From Alphaproteobacteria bacterium (GTDB lineage: Bacteria > Pseudomonadota > Alphaproteobacteria > Acetobacterales > Acetobacteraceae), in assembly GCA_026225015.1 (NCBI GenBank), contig JAMFRY010000249.1, forward strand, positions 1 through 14,588: a stretch of DNA of 14,588 nucleotides. Reading direction: 5' to 3'. The position numbers and the translations under genes were made by a program. Of this stretch, positions 1 through 6,730 are shown piece by piece (position 1 is the stretch's first letter; each line of letters opens with the position of its first letter). A model generated the notes under the pieces. That model was not told the DNA's origin, made no database searches, and saw only the letters and a list, made by a program, of their open reading frames with translations.

Positions 1-885
1 CAGATCGGCGAGACGTCCGTGCAGGCGCTGTAGCCGGGCGGGCCATTCCGCTCTGGTGAGGCCGGCGGGGTCGTGCTTGAGAGTGGTGGCGCGCAGAGCG
101 GTGATGGCGATGCCGGCGTTGTCCTGCTGGAACAGGCCGGGCAGTGAGGGCGTGGGCGCCTCGATGGCGGCCGTCGCGTCGGTGTAGTGGAAGCCAGTGG
201 CGGTCGGGGCGATGTCCCAGTCTCGGCCGCGCAGTTTCACCGGGGCGCCGACGGCGGCGGCGTGGTCTAGCAGGATGCGGCGGACCTCCGGCGGCTGGGC
301 GCCGATGGCGACGGGGATGCCGGGTTTCATGATGCCGGCTTTTTCGCCGGCGATGATTTCCACGGTGGGACCGAGCAGCTCGCGGTGATCCAGGGAGATG
401 GAGGTGATTGCGCAGGCGGCGGGGAGGTCGATGACGTTGGTGGCGTCGCCTCGGCCGCCGAGACCGACCTCCAGCACGCAGATATCAGCCGGGGTGGCGG
501 CGAACAGGTCGAGGGCGGTGGCGGTGATGACCTCGAACACGGTGATCGGGGCGTTGTCGTTGATTTTTTCGATCCGCTCCATGGCGGCGATCAGGCGGTC
601 GTCGGGCACGAGGCTGCCGGCGACGCGGATGCGTTCGTTGAAGCGGACGAGATGGGGGGATGTGTAGACGTGGACGCGCAGGCCGGCGGCCTCGGCCATC
701 GCTCGGATGAAGGCGCAGGTGCTGCCTTTGCCGTTGGTGCCGGCGACGTGGATGATGGGCGGCAGATGCTGTTCAGGGTGATCCAAGCGGGCGAGCAGGG
801 TGCGCAGCCGGTCCAGGCTGAGGTCGATCAGCCTCGGATGCAGGCGTTCTAGGCGGGCGGCAATCTGCTCGATAGGGTCGTTCAC
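1..885 (-). CDS. folC: Bifunctional folylpolyglutamate synthase / dihydrofolate synthase, N-terminal part (runs off left edge)
   Basis: This Mur-ligase-family enzyme adds glutamate to dihydropteroate and to folates in the cytoplasm, using ATP. About 295 codons are visible and the frame is still open at base 1, so roughly the last third of a usual ~430-residue protein is missing. Visible motifs are the P-loop GTNGKGS (residues 49-55), SPHLVRFNERI (76-86), the EVGLGGRGDATNV segment (139-151) and EKAGIMKPG (181-189). I place the start at the GTG at 885-883, because its GTGA overlaps the accD stop codon (882-884) by four bases, which implies translational coupling. No ATG lies near the family's N-terminus. 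The accD-folC order is common in alphaproteobacteria. The identification is firm; the exact start rests on the overlap. Confidence 0.93.
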   Translation of the reverse strand, partial: MNDPIEQIAARLERLHPRLIDLSLDRLRTLLARLDHPEQHLPPIIHVAGTNGKGSTCAFIRAMAEAAGLRVHVYTSPHLVRFNERIRVAGSLVPDDRLIAAMERIEKINDNAPITVFEVITATALDLFAATPADICVLEVGLGGRGDATNVIDLPAACAITSISLDHRELLGPTVEIIAGEKAGIMKPGIPVAIGAQPPEVRRILLDHAAAVGAPVKLRGRDWDIAPTATGFHYTDATAAIEAPTPSLPGLFQQDNAGIAITALRATTLKHDPAGLTRAEWPARLQRLHGRLADL

Positions 886-1748
886 GCGGCTGCCTGTTGG
901 TCCTTCTGGGTCAACAGGCCGATGATCCGGGCGAGGGTCGCCTTCATCTCGGTGCGTTTCACCACCATGTCGATGATGCCGTGCTCCAGCAGGTATTCGG
1001 CGCGCTGGAAGCCTTCGGGGAGTTTTTCGCGGACGGTCTGCTCGATGACGCGGGCGCCGGCGAAGCCGATCAGGGCACCGGGTTCGGCGATCTGGATGTC
1101 CCCCAGCATGGCGAAGGAAGCCGAAACGCCGCCAGTCGTCGGGTCGGTCAAAACAGTGATGAAAGGCAGCCCGGCTTGCCCGACCATCTGCGCCGCGATC
1201 ACGCTGCGCGGCATCTGCATCAGGCTGATCGCCCCTTCCTGCATCCGGGCCCCGCCGGAGGCGGTGTAGACAATCAAGGGCGCTGCCTGCAGCACCGCCA
1301 GTGTTGCAGCTGCCACCAGCCCGTCGCCCACTGCGGCGCCCATAGAACCCGCCATGAAATCGAATTCCATCGCCGCCACCACGGATTTGATGCCGCCGAT
1401 ATTGCCATGCGCTACCACCAGCCCGTCATCGAGCCGGGTGGCGTCCCGGGCATCTTTCAGCCGGTCGGCATATTTCTTCTGATCCCGAAAACGCAGCGGG
1501 TCTGGCACCGCCCTGGGCAGGTCGATGCGGGTATAGTTGCCATTATCGAAGGTCCAGGCCAGCCGTTCTGTTGCCTTGGCCCGCATGTGGAAACCGCAAT
1601 GCGGGCAGACTTTTTTGTTCGCCTCCAGCTCGCGCGTGAAGATCATCTGCTGGCAGCTCGGGCATTGATGCCACAGATTATCCGGCACCTCGCGGCGGCC
1701 CAGAAGGGTGCGGATTTTCGGGCGAACGAATTCAGTGAGCCAGCTCAT
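882..1748 (-). CDS. accD: Acetyl-CoA carboxylase carboxyltransferase subunit beta
   Basis: AccD pairs with AccA to form the carboxyltransferase that moves the carboxyl group from biotin on AccB to acetyl-CoA, giving malonyl-CoA for fatty-acid synthesis in the cytoplasm. The 288-residue protein has the normal length. It carries the N-terminal four-cysteine zinc ribbon (Cys29, Cys32, Cys48, Cys51 in CPSC and CPHC), followed by the crotonase-type core with SGGARMQEG and PTTGGVSASFAMLGD. The ATG at 1748 is preceded by a purine-rich AAGGGGG ribosome-binding sequence. Downstream it overlaps folC by four bases. Upstream, only 28 bases separate it from the terminator that closes the alcohol-dehydrogenase gene, so its promoter is either very short-leadered, inside the upstream gene, or supplied by read-through. 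The gene often found upstream in related bacteria, trpA, is absent here. Confidence 0.97.
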   Translation of the reverse strand: MSWLTEFVRPKIRTLLGRREVPDNLWHQCPSCQQMIFTRELEANKKVCPHCGFHMRAKATERLAWTFDNGNYTRIDLPRAVPDPLRFRDQKKYADRLKDARDATRLDDGLVVAHGNIGGIKSVVAAMEFDFMAGSMGAAVGDGLVAAATLAVLQAAPLIVYTASGGARMQEGAISLMQMPRSVIAAQMVGQAGLPFITVLTDPTTGGVSASFAMLGDIQIAEPGALIGFAGARVIEQTVREKLPEGFQRAEYLLEHGIIDMVVKRTEMKATLARIIGLLTQKDQQAAA

Positions 1749-1776
1749 CCTGCCCCCTTATCCAAAAACCGCCTGT

Positions 1777-1806
1777 AAAGAAAGGCCAGGTTCTTGCGCC
1801 TGGCCT
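1777..1806 (-). terminator. Intrinsic terminator after the alcohol dehydrogenase gene
   Basis: Read on the minus strand, the stem GGCCAGG (1805-1799) pairs perfectly with CCTGGCC (1790-1784) across an 8-base loop, with a possible extra A-T pair from the last base of the stop codon (1806). It is followed directly by the T-rich run TTTCTTT (1783-1777). A GC-rich stem followed by a U-tract immediately after a stop codon is the standard rho-independent arrangement. It would separate the catabolic genes from accD-folC. Confidence 0.8.
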
Positions 1807-2969
1807 CAATCACTCAAGCCCTCCAACCGCCCAAGCAGCGCCGCCACCAGAATTTTCCGCATCGCCGCCGTATCCGCCGGGCGCGGGTTGTCCGGCGTGT
1901 TGGGGTCCAAAAACGCCTCCACCGCCAGAAAATCGAGCGACTCCCCGGTGACCTTGAGCCCGGAAATGCTATGCGGAATCGCAAGCTGGGCGCGCAGATC
2001 CAGCACCCAGTTCAGAAAGCCATCGAAACCATCCGCGATCCCGAGGCTCTGCGCCACGTCAGTGATTCTGTTCTCGATGGCAGGGCGGTTATAGGCCAGC
2101 ACATAGGGCATCAGCACGGCATTTGTCAGGCCGTGATGGGCATGGAATTTGGCGCCGATCGGGTGGCTCAGGGAATGAATGGCGCCCAGCCCCTTCTGAA
2201 ACGCCGTCGCCCCCATGGCGGCGGCGGCCAGCATCTTGCCGCGGGCATCGACGTTTTTCGGTTCGGTGACGGCGGTCACCAGGGCGTTTTTGATGATCCG
2301 CATGCCCTCCACCGCGATGCCATCCGCCACCGGATGCCAGGCGGCAACGCAGAACGCCTCCAGATTATGCGCCAGGGCGTCCATGCCGGTCCAAGCCGTC
2401 AGACTCGCCGGCAGGCCGAAGGTAAGCTCCGCGTCCAGGATCACCAGTTTTGGCAGCATCTGCGGGTGCAGCAGGATGATTTTGCGCGCTTTCGCGGTGT
2501 CGGTAATCACGCTGGCGCGGCCGACTTCCGAGCCGGTTCCGGCAGTTGTGGGAATGGCGAAAATCGGCGGGATCGGCCGATCCAGCGCCGGCGGGGTCAA
2601 GGTGATCTCGAAATCCCAGAGCGGCCGGGCGGTTGCGGCGGCAAGCGCGATGGTTTTGCCGCTGTCCAGCGCGCTGCCGCCGCCAATGGCGATCACCATT
2701 TCCGCCTCATGCGCAATGAAGGCGCGCAGGCCGGCCGCCACATCCTCGGCAACCGGGTCGGGATGCACTTGGGCGAACACCGAGACGGCAATATTCTCCT
2801 TCTCTAGACTGGCGACAATGCCGGCGAAAAACGGCAGCGCCGCGACCCCCGGATCGGTGACGATCAAGGCGCGCGAAACGCCGATATCGCGCACCCTTCC
2901 GGCAAGCTCACCGATTCGGCCGGGGCCGGCCAGGATTTCGGTGGGAATACGCCAGTTGCCTTGCAGCAT
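1806..2969 (-). CDS. Iron-containing alcohol dehydrogenase (group III), probably of an amine-degradation locus
   Basis: A 387-residue member of the Fe-dependent alcohol dehydrogenase family, which interconverts alcohols and aldehydes with NAD(P). The dinucleotide-binding region shows GGGSALDSGK (96-105) and PTTAGTGSE (140-148). All four metal ligands of the family (as in FucO: Asp, His, His, His) are in place at Asp197, His201, His265 and His279. I chose the ATG at 2969: it lies one base after the stop of the upstream ligase, and a GAGAGGA ribosome-binding sequence sits about seven bases before it, inside the ligase's last codons. An alternative TTG start at 2984 would overlap the ligase by 14 bases. 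The tight junction implies one transcript with the ligase, ended by the terminator at 1777-1806. The substrate is unknown; a gamma-glutamylated amino alcohol is a reasonable inference from the neighbours. Confidence 0.9.
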   Translation of the reverse strand: MLQGNWRIPTEILAGPGRIGELAGRVRDIGVSRALIVTDPGVAALPFFAGIVASLEKENIAVSVFAQVHPDPVAEDVAAGLRAFIAHEAEMVIAIGGGSALDSGKTIALAAATARPLWDFEITLTPPALDRPIPPIFAIPTTAGTGSEVGRASVITDTAKARKIILLHPQMLPKLVILDAELTFGLPASLTAWTGMDALAHNLEAFCVAAWHPVADGIAVEGMRIIKNALVTAVTEPKNVDARGKMLAAAAMGATAFQKGLGAIHSLSHPIGAKFHAHHGLTNAVLMPYVLAYNRPAIENRITDVAQSLGIADGFDGFLNWVLDLRAQLAIPHSISGLKVTGESLDFLAVEAFLDPNTPDNPRPADTAAMRKILVAALLGRLEGLSD

Positions 2970-2970
2970 T

Positions 2971-4332
2971 TCACATCCTCTCAAATGAGCGAAACCGTTC
3001 CCAATCGGTCACGGCAGCATTGAACGCATCCAATTCCACCTTGGCCATCTGCGCGTAATGGGTAACTACGTCTGCCCCGAAAGCGGCCTTGTTGAATTCG
3101 CTTGCTCCGAACAGGCGCGCCGCTTCCGCCAGCATGCCGGGAACCCGCGGCAGATCCGCGATATAGGCATTGCCGGTAAACATTGGCGCCGGCGCCAAAT
3201 CCTGCTCGATGCCGTCCAGCCCGGCGGCGATCATCGCGGCCAACGCGAGGTACGGGTTCACATCGCCGCCCGGCAGGCGGTTTTCTACCCGCAAGGATTT
3301 GCCATGGCCCAGCACCCGGAAGGCGCAGGTGCGATTATCCAGCCCCCAGGCAATGGCGGTCGGCGCAAAACTGCCGGCGGCGTAGCGCTTGTAGGAGTTG
3401 ATGTTGGGGGCAAAGAAAAACGCCAACTCCGCCGCATGGGCGATTAATCCCGCAAGAAATTGCAGGAAGAGTTTCGAGGGATGATGCCCGTCCTCGCCGA
3501 GAAAAACCGCTTTGCCGGCGGCGTCGCGCAGGCTCAGATGGGTATGACAGGAATTGCCTTCGCGCTCGTTGAATTTCGCCATGAAGGTGAGCGCATGGCC
3601 GGATTCGGCGGCGATCTCCTTGGCGGCTTCCTTGTAGATCACATGGCCATCGGCGGCGGATAGCGCATCGCCATAGCGGAAATTGATTTCGTGCTGGCCG
3701 AGATTGCATTCGCCTTTGGAGTTCTCCACCTGAATACCGGCGGCTTCCATCGCGTTGCGGATTTTGCGGATCACCGGCTCCACGCGCGCGGTGCCCAGCA
3801 TCGAATAATCGCAGTTATATTGATTGGCCGGCGCCAGGTTGCGATAGCCGCTGCTCCAGGCTTCCTCATAGCTCGTGCGAAACAAAATGAATTCCAGCTC
3901 GGTGGCTGCATAAGCGCTGAGGCCGTGGGTTTTTAGACGTGCCAACTGCTTTTTCAGCATGCTGCGCGGCGCCATTTCCGCAGGGTGGCGGCCAAGCAAC
4001 TCGATATCGCATAGCACCATTGCGGCGCCAGGCTGCCAGGGTGCGATCCGTAGCGTCGCCATATCCGGGACAAACACGAAATCCCCGTAACCCTTCTCCC
4101 AGGAGGTAAGCGCATAGCCATCCACCGGCGCACATTCGATATCGGTCGCCAGCAGATAGGCGCAGCCTTCGGCGGCATCAACGGTTACGGATTCCAGGAA
4201 GAATTTCGGCATTACCCGCTTGCCCTGCAGCCTGCCCTGCATGTCGGGCGCAGCCATCAGCACCGTATCGATCTCGCCGGCCTCCGCCAAAGCCCGCAAT
4301 TCAGGCAAAGTGAGCGTGCCTTGTTTTGCCAT
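2971..4332 (-). CDS. Glutamine-synthetase-family gamma-glutamyl-amine ligase (PuuA/GlnA4-like)
   Basis: A 453-residue ATP-dependent ligase of the glutamine synthetase fold. The glutamate metal ligands are recognisable at ATELEF (Glu145, Glu147), GECNLGQHEI (Glu208, Glu215) and RVENR (Glu350), with the catalytic-site histidines in NSCHTHLS (260-267) and NPYLALAAM at 359-367. Two features argue against ordinary ammonia use. The PGYEAP flap of true glutamine synthetase reads AGSFAP (319-324), so the flap glutamate is a phenylalanine, and the N-terminal FDGSS latch, which carries the ammonium-binding Asp, is absent. No adenylylation-site context was recognised. Related enzymes glutamylate putrescine (PuuA), ethanolamine (Streptomyces GlnA4) or isopropylamine (IpuC). 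The ATG at 4332 has a strong AAGGAGGGA site five bases upstream. The gene is followed within one base by the alcohol dehydrogenase and diverges from the permease. Family certain; amine substrate inferred. Confidence 0.9.
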   Translation of the reverse strand: MAKQGTLTLPELRALAEAGEIDTVLMAAPDMQGRLQGKRVMPKFFLESVTVDAAEGCAYLLATDIECAPVDGYALTSWEKGYGDFVFVPDMATLRIAPWQPGAAMVLCDIELLGRHPAEMAPRSMLKKQLARLKTHGLSAYAATELEFILFRTSYEEAWSSGYRNLAPANQYNCDYSMLGTARVEPVIRKIRNAMEAAGIQVENSKGECNLGQHEINFRYGDALSAADGHVIYKEAAKEIAAESGHALTFMAKFNEREGNSCHTHLSLRDAAGKAVFLGEDGHHPSKLFLQFLAGLIAHAAELAFFFAPNINSYKRYAAGSFAPTAIAWGLDNRTCAFRVLGHGKSLRVENRLPGGDVNPYLALAAMIAAGLDGIEQDLAPAPMFTGNAYIADLPRVPGMLAEAARLFGASEFNKAAFGADVVTHYAQMAKVELDAFNAAVTDWERFRSFERM

Positions 4333-4908
4333 CCTGTTCCCTCCTTGGCGGCTGATTTAAGAATGCGATCTTGTGTGGAAAAGCGCCCATCCGGCGGTGC
4401 TCTCGATTTTGGATGCTTTGTTATGTTCGTGACTGTCCACGAATCCGGCCAACCTATCAAGCTTGCGTCCGCACTGGCTGAATACGGCCGGTCCTCCAAG
4501 GCGGGCGGGATTTAAGGAACCGCTTTCTCCTAGTGGGACGCGGCATTGAAAATGCCGTGTCCCACTAGGGTCATATTTAGCGCGCGCCGCCCACCACCCT
4601 CCGGGGCCATTCCACCGACGCTTCGCGCCGGCGGAACCTTCGGCCCCTCCGCCCGCGCGCAGTACCCAGCGTCATGAATGACGCAGGGTACTAGCGATTT
4701 CGGGTGTAAGTGATTAAAACCCCAGAGGCACCCCGGCTTAGCGCTCAACGCGTCACGAGGTAAAAATCCCGTAAAGTTTTGCTTGGCGAAACGCCGCGCC
4801 ATGCGTAGCATCTACAAACGCGCCACAGGGGAGTCGTGGCCATTCGCTGCTTTGTTGCGGCAATACCCCTAACTGAGCGCGTTCGGGATTTAGGGGGGGA
4901 GCCAAAAA
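4333..4908. promoter_or_regulatory. 576-bp divergent intergenic region between the ligase and the permease
   Basis: This gap should hold promoters for both directions. I could not pick a convincing -10/-35 pair or an operator for either gene, and no GG-N10-GC sigma54 signature was found. The ligase end has a strong ribosome-binding site (4338-4346). The permease end has a purine-rich GGGGGGAG site about eight bases before its ATG. The middle is taken up by the multi-hairpin element at 4529-4692, and a small GGCG-AAA-CGCC hairpin lies near 4783. The reading frames that cross the region have no recognisable protein content. Confidence 0.5.
4529..4692. repeat. Multi-hairpin structured intergenic element
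   Basis: Three inverted repeats follow one another. Hairpin A has 19-base arms (4529-4547 and 4551-4569) with a 3-base GAA spacer, and every position pairs if one G-T wobble is allowed. The central stem pairs GCGCGCG (4580-4586) with CGCGCGC (4654-4660), GGGGCC (4603-4608) with GGCCCC (4642-4647), and TTCC/CCG/CGC (4610-4621) with GCG/CGG/GGAA (4625-4636) around a TTC loop. Hairpin B has 15-base arms (4661-4675 and 4678-4692) with one A-A mismatch. The outer ends both read CTAGT inward and share 12 of 18 bases. No T-run follows, so it does not look like a terminator. A REP/BIME-like or MITE-like element is possible; its copy number in the genome cannot be seen here. Confidence 0.75.
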
Positions 4909-6477
4909 ATGGCCTTACATAACAACGATTCCACACTGAACGATTCCACACTGAACGATTCCACACTGGCGGACGATACCGCCGCGCTGCATAAAATGGG
5001 CTATGCGCAGGAATTATCGCGGCGCATGGGTGGGTTTTCGAATTTCGCCATTTCATTTTCCATCATTTGCATCCTCGCGGGCGGCATCACCAGCTTTCAG
5101 GTGGGTTTCTGTACCGGTGGCGGCTTTGGCGTGTTCGTCGGCTGGATTGTCGGCTCAATTTACGCGATGATCGTAGCCCTGGCGATGGCGCAGATCTCGT
5201 CGGCCTACCCCACAGCCGGCGGGCTCTACCACTGGTCCTCGATCCTGGGCGGGCGCGGCTGGGGCTGGGCAACCGCCTTCGTCAACCTGCTCGGCCTGAT
5301 CTTTGTGGTCTCCTCGGTGGATGTCGGGGTGTATCTGCTGTTCACCAGCCTGATTCTGACCAATATTTTCGGGATCGATACGTCGAAATGGGGGGCACCG
5401 CAGCAGATTTTCTCGGTGGCGGTGATCCTCCTTAGCCAGGCGGCGTTCAACCATCGCGGCATCCGCCTGACGACGCTGTTGACGGATTTTTCCGGCTACC
5501 TGATTCTGGTGGTGGCCGTAGTGCTGACCGCAGCCATGCTGTTCGGCGCGCCGCATCTGGAATTCTCACGGCTGTTGACCTTCACCAATAATTCCGGCAG
5601 CCCCGGCGGCGGCGTGGTGCCGCAGAGCAGCCACCCGCTTTATGTGTTCCTGCTCGGCCTGTTGCTGCCGATCTACACGATTACCGGCTTTGACGCCTCG
5701 GCTCATATATCCGAGGAGACCAAGGATGCCCGCCGCGCCGTGCCCAAGGGCATGCTCAATTCGGTATTCTGGTCTTTCGCCTTCGGATTGGTGATGGTCT
5801 CATCCTTCGTGCTGGCCATGCCGGACACCAGCAAGGCGGCGCTGGATGGCAGCAGCGTGTTTTTCAATCTGCTCGGCGGCCTTACGGTGCCGACAGCACT
5901 GAAGGACCTGCTCTATATCGGCATCGTGCTTTCGAATTATCTTTGTGCCTTGGCCGGCGTTACCTCGACCTCGCGCATGATCTTCGCCTTCTCGCGCGAT
6001 GGTGGGCTGCCGGGGCATAAAATCTGGCGCCACGTGAACGCTGCGCATCGGAGTCCGGTGGCGGCGATCTGGCTGGCGGCGCTGCTGGCTTTTCTCTCCA
6101 CCTTGTATTCGCCGGCTTTCGGCGCGCTCGCCGCCGGCTGTGCGATGTTTCTCTATGTTTCCTACGCGATGCCCATTCTGGCCGGCATCTTCGCTGAGGG
6201 CAAAAGCTGGACGGAATTCGGCCCGTTCCGACTGGGCGGATGGTCAAAGCCGATCGCCGTGCTCGGCGTCCTCGGCACGCTGGTGGTGATCTTCATTGGC
6301 ATTCAGCCGCCGAATAACATCCTCATCAGCTACGGGCTGGGCCTGATCGCGTTGATGATCGTGTTATGGTTCGGCGTGGCCCGCCGGCGCTTCCCCGGAC
6401 CACCCATCGGCGCCGCCGCGGTAGCCGCCCGCGCCGCCGAAATCGCCGCCGAGGAACATGCGGTTGGGGAAGCTTGA
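4909..6477 (+). CDS. APC-superfamily amino acid / amine permease
   Basis: A 522-residue inner-membrane transporter of the amino acid-polyamine-organocation superfamily, most like the amino acid/choline transporter group (TC 2.A.3.4) that includes GABA and choline permeases. The diagnostic N-terminal segment ELSRRMGGFSNFAISFS (35-51) leads into the first membrane helix. PTAGGLYHW (101-109) and the GFDASAHISEET motif about half-way along are typical of the family, and about twelve hydrophobic helices can be traced. The start ATG has a GGGGGGAG ribosome-binding sequence; the internal Met30 lacks one. Residues 6-20 are three copies of NDSTL encoded by a perfect DNA repeat. It diverges from the glutamylating ligase, which suggests that it imports that enzyme's amine substrate; this is inference from position. 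The specific substrate cannot be read from the sequence. Confidence 0.93.
   Translation: MALHNNDSTLNDSTLNDSTLADDTAALHKMGYAQELSRRMGGFSNFAISFSIICILAGGITSFQVGFCTGGGFGVFVGWIVGSIYAMIVALAMAQISSAYPTAGGLYHWSSILGGRGWGWATAFVNLLGLIFVVSSVDVGVYLLFTSLILTNIFGIDTSKWGAPQQIFSVAVILLSQAAFNHRGIRLTTLLTDFSGYLILVVAVVLTAAMLFGAPHLEFSRLLTFTNNSGSPGGGVVPQSSHPLYVFLLGLLLPIYTITGFDASAHISEETKDARRAVPKGMLNSVFWSFAFGLVMVSSFVLAMPDTSKAALDGSSVFFNLLGGLTVPTALKDLLYIGIVLSNYLCALAGVTSTSRMIFAFSRDGGLPGHKIWRHVNAAHRSPVAAIWLAALLAFLSTLYSPAFGALAAGCAMFLYVSYAMPILAGIFAEGKSWTEFGPFRLGGWSKPIAVLGVLGTLVVIFIGIQPPNNILISYGLGLIALMIVLWFGVARRRFPGPPIGAAAVAARAAEIAAEEHAVGEA
4924..4968 (+). repeat. Perfect 15-bp tandem repeat, three copies, inside the permease N-terminus
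   Basis: The unit AACGATTCCACACTG occurs three times without a mismatch (4924-4938, 4939-4953, 4954-4968) and encodes NDSTL three times in the cytoplasmic tail before the first membrane helix. Because the unit is a multiple of three, gain or loss of copies would keep the reading frame. Confidence 0.97.
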
Positions 6478-6498
6478 AGCGGAATAAGGAAGAATCTT

Positions 6499-6516
6499 CT
6501 TTTTCTGAAGAAAAAG
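6499..6516. other. AT-rich hairpin after the permease stop codon
   Basis: CTTTTTC (6499-6505) and GAAAAAG (6510-6516) pair perfectly around a TGAA loop, about 22 bases after the permease stop. The stem is AT-rich and no T-run follows it on the plus strand, so a role as terminator is weakly supported. Confidence 0.35.
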
Positions 6517-6603
6517 GCTGGCCGCCCGCGAAAGCAAAAAAACTTCTTTGAATCTGGTTCCGGGGCACTTGCCTCGGCGAGACTTCGGAGATCACGCCGG
6601 AAT

Positions 6604-6726
6604 GCGTAATTCGTTATGGTGTGTCTAGCTGGGGCGGCTGTCGAGAACCGGAGCGGAGCGTACGTCAGTACGTGAGCACCGGAAGCGCAGATAGACGCCT
6701 CAGATGGCCACCAGAACGGATTACGC
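6604..6726. repeat. 123-bp near-complete imperfect palindrome between convergent genes
   Basis: The outer 18 bases (6604-6621 and 6709-6726) are inverted repeats matching at 16 of 18 positions. Inside them the complementarity continues: CTGGGGCGGCTGTC on the left half matches 11 of 14 bases of the inverted right half, then CCGG and GC blocks, closing on GTAC-GTCA-GTAC in the centre (about 6660-6671). Several mismatches are G-T pairs on the plus strand, so the plus-strand RNA could fold into one long hairpin. The element ends four bases from the regulator's stop codon (6731-6733). There is no open reading frame of note. It could be a MITE-like element, a repeat of another kind, or a convergent-gene insulator. 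Confidence 0.7.
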
Positions 6727-6730
6727 TGGA

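Noticed and set aside
897..1778. 293-codon plus-strand open frame opposite accD
   Set aside because: It lies antisense to the full accD gene with no recognisable domain and no ribosome-binding sequence that stands out.
1794..2807. 337-codon plus-strand open frame opposite the alcohol dehydrogenase
   Set aside because: It is antisense to a protein with all family metal ligands and has a low-complexity Arg/Gly/His-rich product. Long antisense frames are expected in GC-rich DNA.
4529..4569. Hairpin A as an intrinsic terminator
   Set aside because: The stem is long and GC-rich, but neither strand has a T-run after it, and no gene ends nearby.
4530..4811. 93-codon minus-strand frame across the structured element
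   Set aside because: It runs through the hairpins, has no family resemblance, and its length is easily explained by base composition.
4840..4908. Sigma54 promoter before the permease
   Set aside because: A GG...GC pair near 4848 has a spacing of nine rather than ten bases and a poor match around it.
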